Below are positions 18,211 through 27,218 of a DNA stretch of 64,000 bases, in pieces. Within the stretch, counting starts at the first letter, position 1. Each line of letters opens with the position of its first letter. Location: the NCBI RefSeq assembly GCF_004363075.1, contig NZ_SNYN01000001.1:287938-351937 (forward strand). Reading direction: 5' to 3'. The position numbers and the translations under genes were made by a program. The notes beneath the pieces were generated by a model. It saw nothing but the letters and a program-made list of their open reading frames with translations. It ran no database searches and was not told the origin of the DNA. This DNA is from Actinorugispora endophytica. Lineage in GTDB: Bacteria; Actinomycetota; Actinomycetes; Streptosporangiales; Streptosporangiaceae.

Positions 18211-19368
18211 TCAGTGCCGCAGCCCGATGGTGGCACTGGCCCGGCGCTGGTCGGTGGGACGCCACGGCAGGGGGACGAGGTCGGACAGGAAGTCGTACTC
18301 CCTGCTCAGCCTCAGCCAGTTCGCGTCGTGGCGGGCCGCGTGCAGCTGCCCCCACCACGCGGCGATGTCGGCCCAGCCCGGGGCGGACAGCGAACCGCCG
18401 GTGTGCTGCACCGACAGCGCGGCGCACAGGTTGGCGAACCGCAGCCGCCGCTCCAGCGGCCACCCCGCCAGCGTGCCCACGATGAACCCGGCCCCGAACA
18501 CGTCCCCCGCGCCGGTGGTGTCGACCGCGTCCAGCACGATGCCCTCGACCTCGGCGCGCTCCCCCGTGGTCTGGTCCACCGCGAGCGCGCCGCGCGGACC
18601 GTCGGTGACGACCGCGACCGGCACGTACTCGGCCAGCGCCTCCAGCGCCAGCGCCGGGCTGCCCGTACGGGTGTAGGACATCGCCTCGATCGCGTTGGGC
18701 ATGAACGCGTGGCAGTGCCGCAGCTGGTCCAGCACCGAGCTCGGCCACCGCTGGCTGTCGTCCCAGCCGACGTCGGCGAACAGCCGCGTGCCCTCCCCCG
18801 CCTGGTCCAGCGCCCACTGCGGCACGTCTCCGTCCGCGCTCAGGCTGACGAAGGCGGCACGGGCGCGGGGCAGTTCGCGGGCCATGTCGTGCAGCGGGAC
18901 CGGCGAGGGGTGCTCGTGCGTGACCATGCTGCGGTCGTCCCGGTAGGCCAGCGAGACCGTGAACGGCGAGTGCCAGTCGGGGATCCGCTTGGACGCCGAG
19001 AGGTCGACCATCTCCTGCGCCGACAGCGTCTCCCAGCAGAAGTCGCCGTACACGTCCTCCCCGAAGGCCGCCGCGACGGCGGTGTGCAGGCCCAGCCGGG
19101 ACGCGGCCACCGCCATGTTGGCCACACCGCCCGGACAGGACCCCATCCCCTTCGCGCCGACCTCGGTCCCGCTGGCGGGCGGCGTGGCCAGTCCGGTCAG
19201 CACGATGTCGAAGAAGACGGTCCCGCTCAACGCCAGGTCGATCGCGGGCCCGTCGGGTTTGCGCGACCCCTCCAGCACGTCCCGCGGCTCGCCGACGAGG
19301 GGAGTCGATTCGAGTTTCCCGTACCCCGACGCCAGCTCCTGGGCTGCTGCTTCTCCGTTCGTCGCCAT
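18211..19368 (-). CDS. PfkB-family carbohydrate kinase
   Basis: A 385-residue ribokinase-fold kinase. The first signature is CPGGVANMAVAASRLGL and the second, with the catalytic aspartate, DAVDTTGAGDVFGAGF. The N-terminal 45 residues are an extra, polar extension. The substrate is a sugar or nucleoside not determinable from sequence. It is divergent from the GH4 glycosidase gene (133-base gap), so a joint role in glycoside use is possible. Confidence 0.9.
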   Translation of the reverse strand: MATNGEAAAQELASGYGKLESTPLVGEPRDVLEGSRKPDGPAIDLALSGTVFFDIVLTGLATPPASGTEVGAKGMGSCPGGVANMAVAASRLGLHTAVAAAFGEDVYGDFCWETLSAQEMVDLSASKRIPDWHSPFTVSLAYRDDRSMVTHEHPSPVPLHDMARELPRARAAFVSLSADGDVPQWALDQAGEGTRLFADVGWDDSQRWPSSVLDQLRHCHAFMPNAIEAMSYTRTGSPALALEALAEYVPVAVVTDGPRGALAVDQTTGERAEVEGIVLDAVDTTGAGDVFGAGFIVGTLAGWPLERRLRFANLCAALSVQHTGGSLSAPGWADIAAWWGQLHAARHDANWLRLSREYDFLSDLVPLPWRPTDQRRASATIGLRH

Positions 19369-19501
19369 GCCGGCCCCCTGCGCGTCTCGTGGTTTAGAAC
19401 CGTAGGGTAGCCGCCTCCACCGTCACCGCACCGGCGGAAAAACGCCATCGGCCCCGCGTGGATAGGCTGGCGGGCGTCGGCGGACCGAAAGGGGAACGGA
19501 C

Positions 19502-20881
19502 GTGCGGTTGACCATCCTCGGCGGGGGCGGCTTCCGTGTCCCCCTGGTGCACCGGGCCCTCCTGGCGGACTCCCTGCGCGCGGACGCGCCCGTCACCGAG
19601 GTCGTGCTGTTCGACGACGACCCCCGGCGCCTGGCCGCGATCGGCGCGGTGCTGGAGCGCCAACGCGACGCGCACCGCGCCGCACACGGGGAACCGCCGC
19701 TGGCCGTGCGCGTCGAGAGCGGGCTGGAGGCCGCGCTGCGCGGCAGCGACATGGTCTTCTCCGCGATCCGGGTGGGCGGGACGGCGGGCCGGGTGCTGGA
19801 CGAGCGGGTGGCGCTGGCCGCCGGGGTGCTCGGGCAGGAGACGGTGGGCGCGGGCGGGATCAGCTACGGGCTGCGCACCCTGCCGGTGGCCGTGGAGATC
19901 GCGCGCGCCGTCGAACGGGTCGCGCCCGAAGCGTGGACGATCAACTTCACCAACCCGGCGGGCCTGGTCACCGAGGCGATGGCGCGGGTGCTGGGCGACC
20001 GCGTGGTGGGGATCTGCGACTCCCCCGTGGGGCTGGGGCGGCGGGCGGCGCGCGCGCTCGGGCTGGACCCGGCGCGGGCGCGCTTCGACTACGCGGGGCT
20101 CAACCACCTGGGCTGGCTCCGCGGCCTGCACGCGGACGGGCGGGACCGCCTCCCGGACCTGCTGGCCGACGAGGCGGCGCTGGACTCGTTCGAGGAGGGG
20201 CGGCTGTTCGGCGCGGCGTGGCTGCGCGCGCTGGGGGCGCTGCCCAACGAGTACCTGCACTACTACTACCTGGCCCGCGAGTCCCTCGCGGCGGTCGCGG
20301 GGACGGCGGACGGCGGGCGGACGCGCGGCGAGCAGATCGTCGAGCAGCAGCGCGACTTCTACCGCGCGGCCGCGGAGCACCCGGAGCGGGCGTACGAGCT
20401 GTGGGACCGCACCCGGCTGGAGCGGGAGGAGACCTACATGGCCGACAACCGCCGCGCCGCCGGGGGCGTGCGGCGGGAGGCCGCCGACCTCGACGGCGGC
20501 GGCTACGAGCAGGTGGCCCTGGCGGTGATGCGCGCGGTCGCCCGCGACGAGCCGACCCGGCTGATCGTGAACGTCCGCAACCGGGGAGCCCTGCCCGGCC
20601 TGGACGCCGACGCGGTGGTGGAGGTCCCCTGCCTGGTCGACGGCTCGGGCGCCCGCCCCCTGGCGGTCGACCCGCTCGCCCCGCACCAGGCCGCCCTGGT
20701 GCAGACGGTCAAGGCCGTGGACCGCGAGGTGATGGAGGCCGTCCGCACCGGATCGCGCACCGCGGCCCTGCGCGCCTTCGCCGCGCACCCCCTGGTGGAC
20801 TCGGTCACCACCGCGCGGACCCTGCTCGACGGCTACCTCGGCGCGTTCCCCGCCCTGGCCCGGACCCTGCCCCGCCCCTGA
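19502..20881 (+). CDS. GH4-family 6-phospho-glycosidase
   Basis: A 459-residue glycoside hydrolase of family 4, enzymes that use NAD+ and a divalent metal. The NAD motif is TILGGGGFRVPLV. The block TINFTNPAGLVTEA, the metal cysteine in GICDSPVGLG and the second metal site in GLNHLGWL follow, then LPNEYLHYYYL. 6-phospho-beta-glucosidase is the likeliest activity in this subgroup. It starts at the GTG at 19502. It would suit a PTS-fed pathway, though no matching PTS gene is adjacent. Confidence 0.9.
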   Translation: MRLTILGGGGFRVPLVHRALLADSLRADAPVTEVVLFDDDPRRLAAIGAVLERQRDAHRAAHGEPPLAVRVESGLEAALRGSDMVFSAIRVGGTAGRVLDERVALAAGVLGQETVGAGGISYGLRTLPVAVEIARAVERVAPEAWTINFTNPAGLVTEAMARVLGDRVVGICDSPVGLGRRAARALGLDPARARFDYAGLNHLGWLRGLHADGRDRLPDLLADEAALDSFEEGRLFGAAWLRALGALPNEYLHYYYLARESLAAVAGTADGGRTRGEQIVEQQRDFYRAAAEHPERAYELWDRTRLEREETYMADNRRAAGGVRREAADLDGGGYEQVALAVMRAVARDEPTRLIVNVRNRGALPGLDADAVVEVPCLVDGSGARPLAVDPLAPHQAALVQTVKAVDREVMEAVRTGSRTAALRAFAAHPLVDSVTTARTLLDGYLGAFPALARTLPRP

Positions 20882-20887
20882 CCCCGG

Positions 20888-20969
20888 CCCTCTTCCCGGT
20901 GATCTTGACGTTTTCGGGGCCTCAGAAGCGGTTGAGACCCCGAAAAGGTCAAGATCACCGGGAAGAGGG
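20888..20969. terminator. Stand-alone type A hairpin, bidirectional terminator
   Basis: A long stem beginning CCCTCTTCCCGGTGATCTTG and ending with its complement fills the 89-base gap between two convergent genes almost exactly, seven bases from one stop and one base from the other. The inner stem GGGGTCTCA-type sequence is shared with 25815-25886 and 35165-35236. Confidence 0.85.
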
Positions 20970-20970
20970 G

Positions 20971-21378
20971 TCAGCGGGGCTTGACCGTGCCCATCGTCCT
21001 CGTGACGGTGATCTCGATGACGACGCGCTCGGGGTTGGGCCTCGGCGGGCGGTAGCGGCGGGTGTACCGCTCCACCGCGTCGGCGACGGCCGCCGGGTCG
21101 TCGTTGACGACCGCGGTCCCCTCCAGGGTCGCCCAGCGCGCTCCGTCGGCCTGGCTCACCGCGACGACGGCCCCCGGCCCGCCGGCGCGGACGTTGCGCG
21201 CCTTCCTGCTGCCCCCGCTGGTGATGACGCGGGCGACGCCGGCCTCGCTGTCGTAGGTGACCCCGACGGGGACGAGGTGGGGCGTGCCGTCCGGCCGCGC
21301 CGTGGACAGGAAGCCGATGTGGCGCTCCTCCCAGAACGCGAGGAAGGCGGGGTCGGAGCGCAGGTGGGGTGCTGCCAT
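20971..21378 (-). CDS. PPOX-class (F420/FMN) pyridoxamine-oxidase-like protein
   Basis: A 135-residue split-beta-barrel flavin or F420 protein. Family blocks are FWEERHIGFLSTARPDGTPH, VPVGVTYD, SRKARNVRAGG and the tail NPERVVIEI. Such proteins reduce unsaturated substrates with F420H2, or act as heme or FMN binders. The ATG at 21378 begins the family-like region; an upstream in-frame start would run through the tRNA terminator hairpin. It is convergent with the GH4 gene. Confidence 0.85.
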   Translation of the reverse strand: MAAPHLRSDPAFLAFWEERHIGFLSTARPDGTPHLVPVGVTYDSEAGVARVITSGGSRKARNVRAGGPGAVVAVSQADGARWATLEGTAVVNDDPAAVADAVERYTRRYRPPRPNPERVVIEITVTRTMGTVKPR

Positions 21379-21436
21379 GGTCTTCACTCCCGGTGTCGGC
21401 CGCCGGCGTCCGCGCCCGCGTCGGCGGGGCGTCAAC

Positions 21437-21474
21437 GTGAAAGGCCCCTCCCGAAGCCGGGAAGGGCCTTTCAC
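21437..21474 (-). terminator. Terminator after tRNA-Thr
   Basis: A near-perfect 17-base stem (GTGAAAGGCCCCTCCCG with CGGGAAGGGCCTTTCAC) lies seven bases downstream of the tRNA on the minus strand. Confidence 0.85.
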
Positions 21475-21480
21475 CTGGGA

Positions 21481-21553
21481 GCCGCCTAAGGGAATCGAAC
21501 CCTTGACCTACGCATTACGAGTGCGTCGCTCTGGCCGACTGAGCTAAGGCGGC
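21481..21553 (-). tRNA. tRNA-Thr (anticodon CGU)
   Basis: The minus strand folds as a cloverleaf. The acceptor GCCGCCT pairs with AGGCGGC, the D arm is GCTCAGTCGGCCAGAGC, the anticodon arm ACGCA-CTCGTAA-TGCGT has anticodon CGT, and the T arm contains TTCGATTC. It is 73 nt with no encoded CCA. Confidence 0.97.
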
Positions 21554-21648
21554 GTGGCCTCGTGGCGAGGCGCAATCAGTCTAGCGTGTGCGGCGGTGTG
21601 GCCGGAACGGATACCGGTCCGGTGTCGGCGGGCCGGGCGGGTCCGGTG

Positions 21649-23205
21649 TCAGCAGGCCAGGCGGGACGGCAGGTCCCGCGTGTCGGGGAAGCGGTCGAGG
21701 TAGGTGGCGAGGGCGAAGTCGAGGAAGCGGGACACGTCGGCGATGTTGCTGACCAGCCCCGTCGAGACGCGGATCGCGCCTCCCGACGGCATGCCCAGCG
21801 CGCTCATGACGTCGTCGAGGGTGGCGGCGGTGCGCAGGGCCCGGGAGGCCAGAACGTCCCGGTCCAGCTCGAAGGCCGCCTCGCCCGCCCCCGGGTTGCA
21901 GAAGCAGCCGGTCCGCAGGGAGATGCGCCGGGCGGCCGCGTCACGGGCGACGACGCGCTCGTCGACGACCGTCCCCGCCGGGTCGAGGAAGTTGAAGGCG
22001 ACCGTGCCCCCGCGCGCCTCGGTGGTGACCGGCCCGTAGACGCGCGCCAGCGGCTCCCCGGTGGCGTGCCGGGCCGCGGTCAGGCGGTCCAGCAGCCACC
22101 CGGTGAGGCATCGGACACGGGCGCGCACGGTCTCCACCCCGATTCCGGACAGCCAGCGCAGTCCCACCTCCACGTCCGGGATCGAGAGGTAGTTGAGGGT
22201 GCCGTCCTCGAAGGCGGACTCCCCTTCGGCCGGGTGGTGCCAGTCCCCGGCCACGCTGGCGGACCGGATCGTGCCGCCCGAGAACCACGGGCGCTCCAGC
22301 CTGGCCAGTGCCTCCCTGCGCACCACCAGGCAGCCCAGGCCCGTCGGGTAACCGAAGATCTTGTACCAGCTCACCGGCATGAAGTCGGGTTTGGTCTCGC
22401 CCAGGTCGATCCGGTTGGCGGGCGCGTAGGCGGCCGCGTCCAGGAGCACGTCGAAGCCGTGGTCATGGGCGGTCTCGATCCACCCCAGGGGGTGCTGGAC
22501 CCCGGTGAAGTTGCTCTGCGCCGGATAGGCGAGGAGCCCCGACCGCCCGGCGGGGCGCAGCGTCGGCGGCACCGGGCGGCTCAGCGCGGCGCGCACCCCT
22601 TCCTCGTCCCCGCGGAGCTCGGGGCCGGTGAGGCCGACCGTGTCGATCTGCGCCCCCCGCGAGCGCGCGAACTCGCGGATGCCGTTCACCGAGTTGTGGT
22701 TGTCCACCAGCTGCACGAACCGCCGCCCCGGCTGGAACGGGTACGCCTCCCCGACCAGCCGGCACGCCCCCGTCGCGTTGGCGGTGAAGACGGCCGCGTA
22801 CTCCTCCGGCTGGGCGTTGAAGTAGCGCAGCACCGCGGCCCGCGCCCGCTCCACGAGCTCGGTCGAGGCCGTCGACGCCGGGCTGGTCGAGTGCGGGTTC
22901 CCGAAGCATCCGCGCGCCACCCGCTGCGCGTGCGCCCGGATCTGCGCCTCGGCGGGCAGGCCGCCCCCGGTGTAGTCCAGGTAGAGGTGGCCGTTCTCGT
23001 CCAGGTAGCGGTATTCGGCCGCCCGCAGCTCGTCCAGCCCGGCCGTGTCGACGTACCCCGGATACGCGTCCAGGAAGTCCGTCTGCTCCGGGACCCGGGG
23101 TCCCGCCGATGTCTGTACCGCCGTCGCGGCCGTACGCCCCGAGGCTGCGCCGCCGTCCTCCGGCCCGTGGGAAAGCGGGGCCGGAGGGGATTCCGTCCGC
23201 TTCAT
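21649..23205 (-). CDS. Class V PLP aminotransferase, MoCo-sulfurase-like
   Basis: A 518-residue PLP enzyme of the cysteine-desulfurase fold. The PLP lysine is in PVSWYKIFGYPTGLG, the phosphate-binding loop in FTANATGACRLVGEAYPF, and the sulfur-carrying cysteines in LRTGCFCNPGAGE. This pairing matches the N-terminal domain of eukaryotic molybdenum-cofactor sulfurases better than IscS/SufS. The C-terminal MOSC domain of those proteins is absent. The first 40 residues are low-complexity. No molybdenum genes are nearby, so the acceptor is unknown. Confidence 0.85.
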   Translation of the reverse strand: MKRTESPPAPLSHGPEDGGAASGRTAATAVQTSAGPRVPEQTDFLDAYPGYVDTAGLDELRAAEYRYLDENGHLYLDYTGGGLPAEAQIRAHAQRVARGCFGNPHSTSPASTASTELVERARAAVLRYFNAQPEEYAAVFTANATGACRLVGEAYPFQPGRRFVQLVDNHNSVNGIREFARSRGAQIDTVGLTGPELRGDEEGVRAALSRPVPPTLRPAGRSGLLAYPAQSNFTGVQHPLGWIETAHDHGFDVLLDAAAYAPANRIDLGETKPDFMPVSWYKIFGYPTGLGCLVVRREALARLERPWFSGGTIRSASVAGDWHHPAEGESAFEDGTLNYLSIPDVEVGLRWLSGIGVETVRARVRCLTGWLLDRLTAARHATGEPLARVYGPVTTEARGGTVAFNFLDPAGTVVDERVVARDAAARRISLRTGCFCNPGAGEAAFELDRDVLASRALRTAATLDDVMSALGMPSGGAIRVSTGLVSNIADVSRFLDFALATYLDRFPDTRDLPSRLAC

Positions 23206-23406
23206 GTCTCCCCCCGCACTTCAGTCCCCGGGAACGGACGTTCCCTCAACGGAGGGGTGCGACCCGGCGCGGCCCGGACTTGGCGAAGTTTTGGTCCGGG
23301 CAGGCGCTCCGTCGCCGACCGGTTGCGGGTCTCCGCTCCGCCGGTGGCCGTGTGCGAGGCCCGGGCCCGGCGCACGGCCACCGGCGGAGGCCCGGGAGCG
23401 AGGCCC

Positions 23407-24945
23407 CTACGGGAGGTCGCAGACCGTCCCCTCCGCGGGCGCCGTGGTCTCCAGGAGGTAGGTGTCGACGGCCTGGTCGACGCAGTCGTCCCCCGACCGG
23501 TAGGCGGTGTGGCCGTCCCCCTCCCAGGTGAGCAGCACGCCCGTGTCCAGGGCCGCGGCCAGGTCCTCCGACCACTGGTACGGCGTGGCCGAGTCCCGGG
23601 TGGTGCCCACGACCAGGATCGGCGGCGCCCCGTCGCCGTCCAGCTCGATCGGCTCGGCCACCGCCTCCTCCGGCCAGTACGCACACGTCAGCGCGCCCCA
23701 GGCCAACGTCGGACCGAACAGCGGCGAGGTCTCGGCGGCGGTGCGCGCGGCCTCCTCGTACACGGCGATGTCACGCGGGCTCTCGCGGTCCGCGCAGTTC
23801 ACCGCCACCAGCACGGCGGTGGAGTTCTCGTACTCGTCGCGGTTCTTGCGGGCGTACAGCATGTCGCCGAGCTGCAGCAGCGCGGTGCCGTCTCCGCTGT
23901 CGATCGCGTCGGCCAGGCCCGCGCGCACGTCCGGCCAGAACGACTCGCTGTACAGCGCCGCGAGTACGCCCATCTCCGTGCGGGGCCGGTTGACCTCGCG
24001 GTCGTCGGCCCGGTTCTCCAGCGGTTCGCGGGCGGCCTGTTCCAGCAGTTCGCCGATCCGGTCGACGCCCTCCTCGACGGTGGTGTCGGGGCCGTCGGAC
24101 AGCGGGCAGTCGGGCAGGGCGAGGCAGTCCCCGACGAAGGCGTTCAGCGCCGTGGTGAAGCCGCCCGCCTGCTCGACGCTGATCTCCAGCTGGTCGCCCT
24201 CGGGGTCGACGGCGCCGTCCAGCACCAGCGCGCGCACGTTCCGCGGGAACAGCTCCGCGTAGTAGGTGCCGATGGAGGTGCCGTACGACTTGCCGAGGTA
24301 GGTGAGCTTGTCGTCGCCGAGCACGGCCCGCAGCACGTCCATGTCCCGCGCCACGTCGGCGGTGCCCACGTGCGCCAGGAGGTCGCCGGACCGGTCCTGG
24401 CAGGCCTGGACGAACCCGCGGTTGGCCTCCTCCAGCTCCGCCAGCCCTTCGTCCGTGACCTCGGTGGGGTCTCCGTCACCGTCCTCGCTGTCCATCTCCA
24501 GGCCGAGGAAGTCGTCCAGCTCCTCCGTTTCGAGGCAGTACAGCGGGTTGCTCCGGCCGACTCCGCGCGGGTCGAAGCCGACGACGTCGAACCGCTCGCG
24601 GACCTGCTCGGAGATGACGCCATGGGCCGCTCCGACGTATTCGACGCCCGAACCGCCGGGCCCGCCGGGGTTGACCAGCAGCGAACCGATCCGGTCCGCC
24701 CCCGAGGCGGGCAGCCGCTTCACCGCGATCTCCAGCCGCCGCCCGTCGGGGTCCTCGTAGTCCATCGGCACCTCGTAGGCGCCGCACTCGAAGCCGCCTC
24801 CGCAGTCCTCCCAGTCGATCTCCTGGGTGTGGAACGCGGACAGCGGGTCGGCCGAGGCGCCCGGCCCACCGGCCCCCTCTCCCGAGCATCCCGCCGCGAC
24901 CAGCACGACGGCCAGCGCTCCGGTGATCCAGCCAGTTGTCTTCAC
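23407..24945 (-). CDS. Secreted alpha/beta-hydrolase, tripeptidyl aminopeptidase-like lipoprotein
   Basis: A 512-residue secreted peptidase of the SCO/SlpD-E type. The lipobox is LVAAGC (Cys near residue 20). The hydrolase core has LLVNPGGPGGSG (oxyanion), the nucleophile serine in LGKSYGTSIG, and the C-terminal Asp and His in TTRDSATPYQW and GDGHTAYRSG. The GTG at 24945 overlaps the ricT stop by four bases (GTGA), so it is translationally coupled to that unrelated gene. It probably trims peptides outside the cell. Confidence 0.9.
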   Translation of the reverse strand: MKTTGWITGALAVVLVAAGCSGEGAGGPGASADPLSAFHTQEIDWEDCGGGFECGAYEVPMDYEDPDGRRLEIAVKRLPASGADRIGSLLVNPGGPGGSGVEYVGAAHGVISEQVRERFDVVGFDPRGVGRSNPLYCLETEELDDFLGLEMDSEDGDGDPTEVTDEGLAELEEANRGFVQACQDRSGDLLAHVGTADVARDMDVLRAVLGDDKLTYLGKSYGTSIGTYYAELFPRNVRALVLDGAVDPEGDQLEISVEQAGGFTTALNAFVGDCLALPDCPLSDGPDTTVEEGVDRIGELLEQAAREPLENRADDREVNRPRTEMGVLAALYSESFWPDVRAGLADAIDSGDGTALLQLGDMLYARKNRDEYENSTAVLVAVNCADRESPRDIAVYEEAARTAAETSPLFGPTLAWGALTCAYWPEEAVAEPIELDGDGAPPILVVGTTRDSATPYQWSEDLAAALDTGVLLTWEGDGHTAYRSGDDCVDQAVDTYLLETTAPAEGTVCDLP

Positions 24946-25790
24946 GCGCTCCCGCTCTCGGTGCCGTCGTCGCCCCCATGGGAGCCCTCGTATGCCTGCC
25001 GCGGACCGCACACGTCCGAGCGGTCGCACGCGCAGCGCCGCCCGCTCGCGCTGAGGCGGACGACCACCTTCTCGGCGGGAACATTGTGCCCGACGACGAC
25101 CCCGTCCCCGTCCGGGGTCCGCACCCTGCCGCCCGCGGGGACGTCCGCCTTGAACTCCTGGTACAGCGGGTGCTCGTACTTGAGGCAGCACATGAGCTTG
25201 CCGCACGCGCCCGAGATCCGCATCGGGTTCGCGGGAAGGCCCTGGTCCTTGGCCATGCGCATCGTCACGGGCTCGAAGTCCTTGAGGAAGGTCGCGCAGC
25301 ACAGGTCCCGCCCGCACGGGCCGATCCCGCCCTGCAGGCGGGCCTCGTCGCGCGCGGCGACCTGGCGCAGCCTCACCCGCGCCTCCAGGGTCCTGGAGAG
25401 TTCGCGCACGAGGGCCCGGAAGTCCACCCGGGACGGCGCGGAGAAGTAGACGGTGAAGGCGTTGCGCGCGGCGACGTAGTCGACGCCCACGATCTTCATC
25501 CGCAGTCCCCGGGCACGGATCAGCCGCTTGGCCACCGGCCGCACCTCGGCCCGCCGCCGCCGGACGTACTCGTCCCTGGCGAGGTCGTCCTCGGTGGCGA
25601 TCCCCTCGCACACCGGCAGCCCGTCGACCTCCTCGCTCACCCACTGCGGCGCCCAGACGCACTCGGCGACCTCGGGCCCCTCGTCGGTCGGCACGAGCAC
25701 CTTGTCCCCGACCCGCGGGCTGGTCGCCCCCGGGTCGAGGTAGTGGAGCCGCCCGTACCGTTCGAAGCTCACCGCCATCATCATGGGCAT
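24942..25790 (-). CDS. ricT: PSP1-domain protein (RicT/YaaT-like)
   Basis: A 282-residue PSP1 protein. The cysteine-rich signature IGPCGRDLCCATFL and GACGKLMCCLKYEH binds an Fe-S cluster in Bacillus RicT, which works with RicA/RicF in mRNA processing. No such partners are seen here. The start region MPMMMAVSFERYG has three possible ATGs. In actinomycetes this gene usually follows holB, as here, with a strong hairpin between the two. Confidence 0.9.
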   Translation of the reverse strand: MPMMMAVSFERYGRLHYLDPGATSPRVGDKVLVPTDEGPEVAECVWAPQWVSEEVDGLPVCEGIATEDDLARDEYVRRRRAEVRPVAKRLIRARGLRMKIVGVDYVAARNAFTVYFSAPSRVDFRALVRELSRTLEARVRLRQVAARDEARLQGGIGPCGRDLCCATFLKDFEPVTMRMAKDQGLPANPMRISGACGKLMCCLKYEHPLYQEFKADVPAGGRVRTPDGDGVVVGHNVPAEKVVVRLSASGRRCACDRSDVCGPRQAYEGSHGGDDGTESGSA

Positions 25791-25814
25791 GGGAGAAGCC
25801 TAGGCGATGGCCCT

Positions 25815-25886
25815 CTCGCGGTGATCTTGACTTTTCCGGGGTCTCAACCGCTTCTGAGACCCCGGAAAGGTCAAGATCACCGCGAG
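25815..25886. terminator. Stand-alone type A hairpin between holB and ricT
   Basis: A near-perfect stem of about 32 bases (CTCGCGGTGATCTTGACTTT... with its complement) and an 8-base loop. It begins three bases after the holB stop and lies 25 bases before the ricT start. Its core GGGGTCTCA stem is the same module as at 20.9 and 35.2 kb. Confidence 0.85.
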
Positions 25887-25888
25887 GA

Positions 25889-27061
25889 TCAGCCCGTGTA
25901 CAGCGCCGCCGTCATCGCCTCCATGGCGATCTGCGGGTGCACGTTGGCGCCGATGCGGCGGCGGCACTCCATGATGGCGTCGATGCGGCGCAGGGTGGCC
26001 TCCGGCGTGGACGACCGGGCGACCCCGCGCAGGTCGGCGTCGCGGTCGGCGGTGGGCAGCTCCACCCGGGCGCCGAGCTGGATCGCCAGCACGTCGCGGT
26101 AGAAGGCGACCAGGTCCATCAGGGCGAGGTCGTAGGTGTCGCGCTTGATCCTGGTGGCGCGGCGCTTCTGCTGGTCGTCGAGGTCCTTGAGGGCGCCCGC
26201 CGCCCCGCGCACCGCCTTGGCCACTCCCTTCCCGGTGGACCCCTCGCCGAAGGCCGCCCTCATGTCGGCCTTCTCCTGCTCGTCCAGCGCGCCGGTGGTC
26301 TCCTTGGCCTCGGCCTCGGCGAGCTCGTACAGGCGGGCGGCCGCGGTGACGCAGGCCCCCAGGCCGTCCAGGCGGGCCGGGATGGCCAGCACCTCCTCGC
26401 GCCGCCTGCGGGCCGCGGGGTCACCCGCCAGCGCCCGCGCGCGCTCGAAGTGCCCGGCCGAGGCGCGTGCGGCCTCGGCGGCCAGGTCCGGGGCGACGCC
26501 GTCCCGGCCCACCAGGGCGTCCACCACGGCCCGCGTGGTGGGGGTGCGCAGGGTCACCAGGCGGCACCGGGAGCGGATGGTGACGAGCAGGTCCTCGGCG
26601 GTGGGCGTGCACAGCAGCCAGATCGTGCGCGGGGACGGCTCCTCGACGGCCTTGAGCAGCGCGTTGGAGGCGGCCTCGGTGGCGCGGTCGGCGTCCTCGA
26701 AGAGCACCACCCGGAACCGGCCCCCGGTGGGCCTGGAGGCCGAGCGCAGGACGAGGTCGCGCGTCTTGTCCACACCGAAGCTCAGCCCGCTGGGCCGCAC
26801 GTACAGCAGGTCGGGGTGGGTGCCGGAGAACACCTGGTGGCAGGAGGAGCAGTGCCCGCAGCCGCCGTCGGGGCACTGCAGCGCGGCGGCGAACGCCCGC
26901 GCCGCCTCCGACCGCCCCGACCCCGGCGGCCCGGTGAACAGCCAGGCGTGCGTCATCCCCGCGCCGCCGCTGCCCGCGAGCAGCCCGTCGGCCGCCCGCG
27001 CGGCCGAGCGCAGCTGCTCGATCACCGTGTCCTGGCCCACCAGGTCGTCGAAGACGCTCAT
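25889..27061 (-). CDS. holB: DNA polymerase III delta-prime subunit
   Basis: A 390-residue clamp-loader subunit. It starts at MSVFDDLVGQDTVIEQL, the usual actinobacterial opening; in-frame ATGs at 27073 and 27091 would only add a few residues. It has the AAA+ P-loop-like GPPGSGRSEAARAF, in which the Walker lysine is replaced by arginine as often seen in delta-prime, the zinc cysteines in CPDGGCGHCSSC, and SNALLKAVEEPSPRTIWLL. It is separated from tmk by a strong hairpin at 27166-27198. Confidence 0.93.
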   Translation of the reverse strand: MSVFDDLVGQDTVIEQLRSAARAADGLLAGSGGAGMTHAWLFTGPPGSGRSEAARAFAAALQCPDGGCGHCSSCHQVFSGTHPDLLYVRPSGLSFGVDKTRDLVLRSASRPTGGRFRVVLFEDADRATEAASNALLKAVEEPSPRTIWLLCTPTAEDLLVTIRSRCRLVTLRTPTTRAVVDALVGRDGVAPDLAAEAARASAGHFERARALAGDPAARRRREEVLAIPARLDGLGACVTAAARLYELAEAEAKETTGALDEQEKADMRAAFGEGSTGKGVAKAVRGAAGALKDLDDQQKRRATRIKRDTYDLALMDLVAFYRDVLAIQLGARVELPTADRDADLRGVARSSTPEATLRRIDAIMECRRRIGANVHPQIAMEAMTAALYTG

Positions 27062-27165
27062 CACGACCAGCATAGGAGCCCCCGGCGACATCGGGGCGCG
27101 GTCCGCGCGGTTGCGGCCGCCCCGCCCGCGCGGACGCGGCCCGGACCAGCGGGGTCCCGGACGAC

Positions 27166-27198
27166 GAGGGGCGGCGCCGTGGCACGGCGCCGCCCCTC
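27166..27198. terminator. Hairpin between tmk and holB
   Basis: A perfect 15-base stem, GAGGGGCGGCGCCGT, with a three-base loop, in the 157-base gap. It may terminate or attenuate transcription from tmk into holB. There is no U-tract. Confidence 0.7.
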
Positions 27199-27218
27199 AC
27201 CGGACTCCGGTCGGTCGG

